From contig NMRB01000035.1 of the NCBI GenBank assembly GCA_002633025.1, positions 630,273 through 694,272 of the forward strand: a DNA stretch of 64,000 bases, in the 5' to 3' direction. A model generated the notes under the pieces. The model worked only from the letters and a program-made list of their open reading frames with translations, did no database searches and was not told the DNA's origin. A program made the translations under genes and the position numbers. The first letter of the stretch is position 1; every line of letters begins with the position of its first letter. The DNA comes from Notospermus geniculatus. Lineage: Eukaryota; Nemertea; Pilidiophora; Heteronemertea; Lineidae. Shown here in pieces: positions 59,771-64,000 of this stretch.

Positions 59771-60654
59771 TTGTCGTTTTCCTTATGGCTTTCGCCAAGA
59801 CCAATGGATAGCAACTAACCATAACTCTCTACGGCCGAGGTGCCCATGGAGAGGTAACTTGCACGAGAAAAAAACTCACATTGAGTGGCACCTTACCGCT
59901 ATATATAGAGGAATACCCCTTTAACTGTCTCGTCGGTCAATCATATTTGATATGCACCGAGTGTCGTCTTGGGCGTAAAATACTTGCCCGTGGATACACA
60001 ATCATTAGCTCAGCTTAAGTATGATACATACCAGCTTCATGTCTTGGGTCACTAATTCACGAAAACATCGTTGACGGAGATTTTTCTCCGGATATTGGTC
60101 TCTCAGAACTTCAGGGGAAGTTTTCGGACCAGTAATTAGCTGTAGGGACAGAATTGGCCGGAATCCTCTTTGACGCCAAGATGACTTTCAACCCCCACTT
60201 GAGTCCTGAGTCTTAAGTCAGGCGATATCCACATTTTCAACCATTGAAAATACACGCTGTGTAGGTAAATTTAAACTTTTCCCTTCTAGCATCAAAAAGT
60301 GAACTCATGCTACTAATTGGTTTGATGTTGATTGACATGTGATGTTTGATATGTCTGTATTAGTGTCGTTCGGTCTTGTATCATGGGAGACTTTAGAAGA
60401 TTCCACAGTCCCGCAAACGGGGAAATTCAAACTGCTACTAGTGCTAGAGTCTGCCTGGATCTCCGCTACCTACACACAAATGAGAACACGAGATGAAACT
60501 GGTTGTGTATTGACGGCTGCCGTAGATCGGCAAGGTGGTGAGACTGTCGTAAAGGTTTCATTCCGTGCCAAAAATCAAATGCAAAAATTACGAAATGTTG
60601 TAGTGCACAACTAGATGATTGAATGATGTGAATTTCATTTACGTTTGATTTTAT
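59771..60654. other. spacer, nothing recognised
   Basis: The 91-codon frame at 60339-60614 has no recognisable similarity or flanking exons. Confidence 0.45.
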
Positions 60655-60656
60655 TA

Positions 60657-60784
60657 GGGAGTTTTCGCAAAGCCCCCGTAACGCCAACGCGAGCGTCGGT
60701 CCTTTTGTTCGGTGCTGTCTTCGTGGCATCGACCAATGGGTTTGGCGTTCGCGTTGGCGTTACGGGGGCTTTGCGAAAGCTCCC
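60657..60784. mobile_element. Family H MITE, copy 2
   Basis: GGGAGTTTTCGCAAAGCCCC and mirror GGGGGCTTTGCGAAAGCTCCC, with CGTAACGCCAACGCGA / GTTGGCGTTACG stems. TA lies at 60655-60656 and 60785-60786. Confidence 0.95.
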
Positions 60785-60786
60785 TA

Positions 60787-61469
60787 TTATTGCGAATATT
60801 CTACGAAACTTCGTTCACAAAATTTGAGAAAAACCTGGCCTCATGAAGACTCTCGTGTGCATATATGGTTCAATCACGATGGGGCCACTATCCACCTCGG
60901 CCTCAGGTTGATTCCTTATCGTAAACTGGGTCTCCCAGTGCTGCCCTCTGACGAGGAGAGGGGAGGTTAATGAAGTACAAGACAGTAAAAGCATTTACTA
61001 ATGTGTAATCCGTGTAGCATTTACTACAGAGTCAACTGGGCGCATCACCTGACGCACTGTCGACTCAAATCAACGATATTTCGGTGCAATGTATAAAAGA
61101 CACGAAAAGGAGATATAATTTATCGGCGAAGATCGTGACAGTAATTTCCAAACGTTTGATATGGGTTTAGTTTGAGTGTTTGTCCACAAAATTACTATGT
61201 CATGTTAGATATACTTATGATTTGGCAAGAAAATTGGGTATAATTTCTAGCTCTTCTGAGATATGTTGACTGTGTGAGGCCGCGTTCATTCCTTCAACTT
61301 CTTGACAGTGCTGATGGCGGGGTTTGCGGTCAAGGTCACTCAGAGATTGGGTACATGTAAATAAAACACTGGACACATTAGGGTACAGGTAAATCAAAAA
61401 CTGGATACATTTAGGCCTAGATGATGTATAGATTTTATGCCGAAGCCTGTGGAATTTACATCTGAGGAC
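60787..61469. other. spacer, nothing recognised
   Basis: No gene or repeat is supported. Confidence 0.45.
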
Positions 61470-61663
61470 AATGAGGAACGCGACATTTATCCCGACAGGG
61501 CGGCGCTGCATGCTTTTGTACCAGAGACTCAAAACAGAGCAAAACAATGTGGTGACGTCGCGTCATGACGTCCTTGACGCAGTGCAACATGGACGAAACG
61601 TCGAGAAAAGGTACAACCGCTCACAGCGCCTCCTAGTGGCGGTAGTTCTGCAGGTTCCTCATT
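61470..61663 (-). mobile_element. Family B MITE, copy 8 (reverse)
   Basis: On the plus strand it runs AATGAGGAACGCGACATTTA to ...TTCTGCAGGTTCCTCATT, with the reversed CTCF-like core AGCGCCTCCTAGTGG at 61625-61639 and GACGTCGCGTCATGACGTCC in the middle. It is well preserved at both ends. Confidence 0.9.
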
Positions 61664-61698
61664 CTATAATGTTTATATATCTAGACTGAGTAATATTA

Positions 61699-61846
61699 GG
61701 GAAGTTTAGAAATCAAACGATAAACGTAAACTTCACGACAACGTTATTTTTCATAATGCACATTCACCAGATTTTATATTGCATTTCGGTACAAAAATAA
61801 CGTTGTCGTTAACGTTTACGTTTATCGTTTGATTTCTTAACCTCCC
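61699..61846. mobile_element. Family A MITE, copy 5
   Basis: GGGAAGTTTAGAAATCAAAC to ...TTGATTTCTTAACCTCCC, flanked by TA (61697-61698, 61847-61848). It lies 35 bp after a family B MITE. Confidence 0.95.
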
Positions 61847-61848
61847 TA

Positions 61849-62339
61849 TTGACATAAACTTCACGGCACGAGAAGAATTCTTCCAACAATTTGGACTTGC
61901 TGACATCTTGGGTTAATAACATGGCCTCCTTCAATGGCCCATCTTCGGGGAACGTTTTTTTGCCTGAATCGATGCACCAACCGTATCTATCCCATGAGGG
62001 AAAATCAATACAGATTGAGAAAAGGCGGCACTTGAATATTACTTACCTTTACGCTGTAGTAATGTATCAGTTCCCATAAAAATGCCAAGATGCCAAAATG
62101 TGTCTTTGACTGAATTGCTATTTAGTTGTTCACTTCAATGAATAGGGAATGAAGCTATCTCGAGAATGATAAACGACGTCGACATTTTGAGGAAGGTTCA
62201 AAAGATGTTTAAGTGCATTTCTTCAAGAATATAAGGATGCTAATCTTGTTTAAAGGGGCAGTTTCCTTAGCAATTTGGTCTCTTGGTTGCTGAGTAAGGG
62301 TGTACTGTCCGCCATGGCGACACGCCGCATGGGACAGCA
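61849..62339. other. spacer, nothing recognised
   Basis: No gene or repeat is supported. Confidence 0.4.
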
Positions 62340-62492
62340 AGCCGCGGTGCCTTGTACCTTGAGTCTTTGCAAGGGCAAGTAAAAGACCCCATCCAAGTGA
62401 GGAACATGAGTAGCTTGGGATGGCCTCTTCCATATTTACTAGAAGGGCCAATAATGCTATGGCTTCGGCCCTGATGGAATAATCTAATACAA
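62340..62492 (+). repeat. partial family Q interior
   Basis: It shares GACCCCATCCAAGTGAGGAA, CATGAGTAGCTTG and GATGGCCTCTTCC in order with 57675-57835. No TTAA-flanked ends are visible, so it is a fragment or an older relative. Confidence 0.7.
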
Positions 62493-62854
62493 ACACAAAC
62501 ACTGGTCCAGAGAAGGGCACTTTGATATTGGTGTCCTGACCCACTTTCCCTTGCAATGGACGATGACCTTAGTCGTCAAAACGTCCAGGTCAACAGCCAC
62601 GGTCTGACCACTTCACGTGGGTCTCGGAAATGGATACCTCCGTCGACCCGATCAAACATTAAACATGTATATCATTGGAAAGGTTCTGAAAGCCTCTGTA
62701 GTCTCCTAATGGACCTCGGATTCTGGGAAAGTGAGTGTAGTAGTATGTGATCCCTGAAGCCCCAAGGACGATCAACCACGCAGAGTTTAGATTAAAGGGA
62801 ATTTGAAAAGCGTGTCCGAATCTGCAGAAGGAGTCCTCGCCCACACGTCTTCAC
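62493..62854. other. spacer, nothing recognised
   Basis: CATTGGAAAGGTTCTGAAAG near 62672 vaguely resembles the family Q palindrome. Nothing else is supported. Confidence 0.35.
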
Positions 62855-63118
62855 GGTCCATAATATATTCACAAATATACTTAAGTCAGAGTGTGATACC
62901 GGTACATGTGCTTATCTTTTGTGTTGAACAAAGGATAAGGTCACACTAAAGCCGGTGACAGACTGGCGCGTACGCAACACGTCGTGCAGGCGTTCCGCCA
63001 ATCAGATTCTTCGGTAGGTGTTTCGGTCCTTGTTACCACCTCCTTGATTGGTTGAACGCTACCCGACGCGTTGCTTACGCGCCAGTCTGTCACCGCCTTA
63101 AGACTCAAGTATTTCTTT
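62855..63118. mobile_element. Family I MITE, copy 4, split by a family J MITE
   Basis: GGTCCATAATATATTCACAA and CTTAAGTCAGAGTGTGATAC are at the left. TTAAGACTCAAGTAT resumes after the insert. The right GGACCC end is lost. Confidence 0.7.
62951..63097. mobile_element. Family J MITE, copy 2, nested in family I
   Basis: GCCGGTGACAGACTGGCGCG and mirror CGCGCCAGTCTGTCACCGCC are the ends, with CGGTAGGTGTTTCGGTCC and CCACCTCCTTGATTGGTTGA inside matching 56004-56151 in reverse. Confidence 0.9.
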
Positions 63119-64000
63119 TACTTGAATTTTGCAATATAAGTGCACCATGCAATGCTGCACAAGTTTGAAATACTTTGCTAGTCTTTTCCAAAGACCCCAT
63201 GAGCAGCAATGGAACGTTCCACTTCATAAAGGCCACCACTCCCCCGTCATCGCAGACTGACATTATTTTCAGGACTAGTACTTGTGACAAAACTACCATT
63301 GCTGTGCATGCACATGCATGTCAGTGCATCATTGAAATCTACCTGCAGGGTTTTGATAGTTGGTGGGCTCAGCATTTTATCAAGAGTGGATGGCGTTAAA
63401 TTTTCAGAAGGTCGTCTCCAATTTTTGAGAATAATTATCCCTGCAGATTTGCCCCCCCCCGCCATTCCCATATCGGTAAAGGCCTTCAGACCACACGCCA
63501 CCAACTGGTGCACGGACTCGGAACAGCTGTTTTACACACGCGAACAACGATACAGAGAATGGTGGTAATAATACAAACATCTGCCCGAGGCATTACATTG
63601 TAAATTGAATTGTCATGGTTGAAATGAAATATATTGGTTTTACAAAGTGAAATGGAATATTATGTTTCTGCCCGCATCCAGGGGGAAAATTGGAGGCGAT
63701 GAAATATTTCAGATTAATGCTTTCGTGAAAACGTCGTTATCATTGTATACGGTAAATATGATTTGGGCAGTCATTCAGCTTCCCCGTGATCTAAAGGTTA
63801 CATCCCTCGACTCCATATTCAACCAATAGTTTATCTTCTATAGGTTTTGTTTGTGCAGGGTCAAATTGGCAGAAGGGACGCTTTCAACGCAAACTGCCTC
63901 GGAGGCATCATATTTATAGACCTTTCCCTTCTGCCCTTCATGTCATACATTCACCAAGCTACCCTAGCCGTCGATTCGTATTTTGTTTTGTTCAAACATG
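63119..64000. other. spacer, nothing recognised
   Basis: There is a C run near 63452. No gene, exon or repeat is supported up to the window end. Confidence 0.45.

Noticed and set aside
62209-62556. 115-codon reverse frame
   Set aside because: Most of it is the dispersed family Q interior, which is not open in the same way at 57675-57835.

Overview
The window reads as intergenic or intronic DNA from an animal, most likely a marine invertebrate. It is AT-leaning, the words GTAGGCCTA and TACATGTA are frequent, it is packed with small inverted-repeat DNA transposons (MITEs), and it carries three unrelated tRNA-headed SINE-like pieces. A deuterostome such as an amphioxus, echinoderm or hemichordate would fit, but nothing visible fixes the species. 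No open reading frame exceeds about 160 codons. I recognise no protein family in any frame and see no rRNA gene, intact tRNA gene, CRISPR array or bacterial-type operon. I therefore report no confident coding gene, only two weak exon candidates (a possible signal-peptide start at 10212 and two small splice-bounded exons at 17071-17226).

Layout. 1-16 kb: a 1.08-kb element with long terminal inverted repeats, then scattered MITEs (families A to I), one exact 190-bp palindrome (14061-14250) and largely featureless spacer. 17.2-19.7 kb: a 1.2-1.3 kb direct duplication whose junction is a single n. 21.2-21.7 kb: a minisatellite with a unit of about 34 bp. 23.2-43.1 kb: a head-to-tail pair of about 10-kb copies (A 23184-33066, B 33067-43114) with no gap between them. 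They differ by substitutions and by several transposon presence/absence differences. 43.2-43.5 kb: a 21-bp minisatellite abutting copy B. 46.1-46.9 kb: a nested stack in which a 373-bp element with a 9-bp target duplication sits inside an older repeat, followed by a SINE and a MITE. 48.6-50.0 kb: two local tandem repeats. 51.3-53.5 kb: another 1.1-kb direct duplication with a single n at its junction, running into a minisatellite. 54-63.1 kb: more MITEs, including a TTAA-flanked element and one MITE nested in another.

The main results are about repeat biology and assembly quality, not gene function. Family B MITEs (eight copies) carry a CTCF-like core and CRE-like TGACGTCA words. A 118-bp MITE has a filled site in copy B and an empty site in copy A with a TTG target duplication. 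The two single-n junctions look like unmerged overlapping contigs. I found no new multi-gene system.
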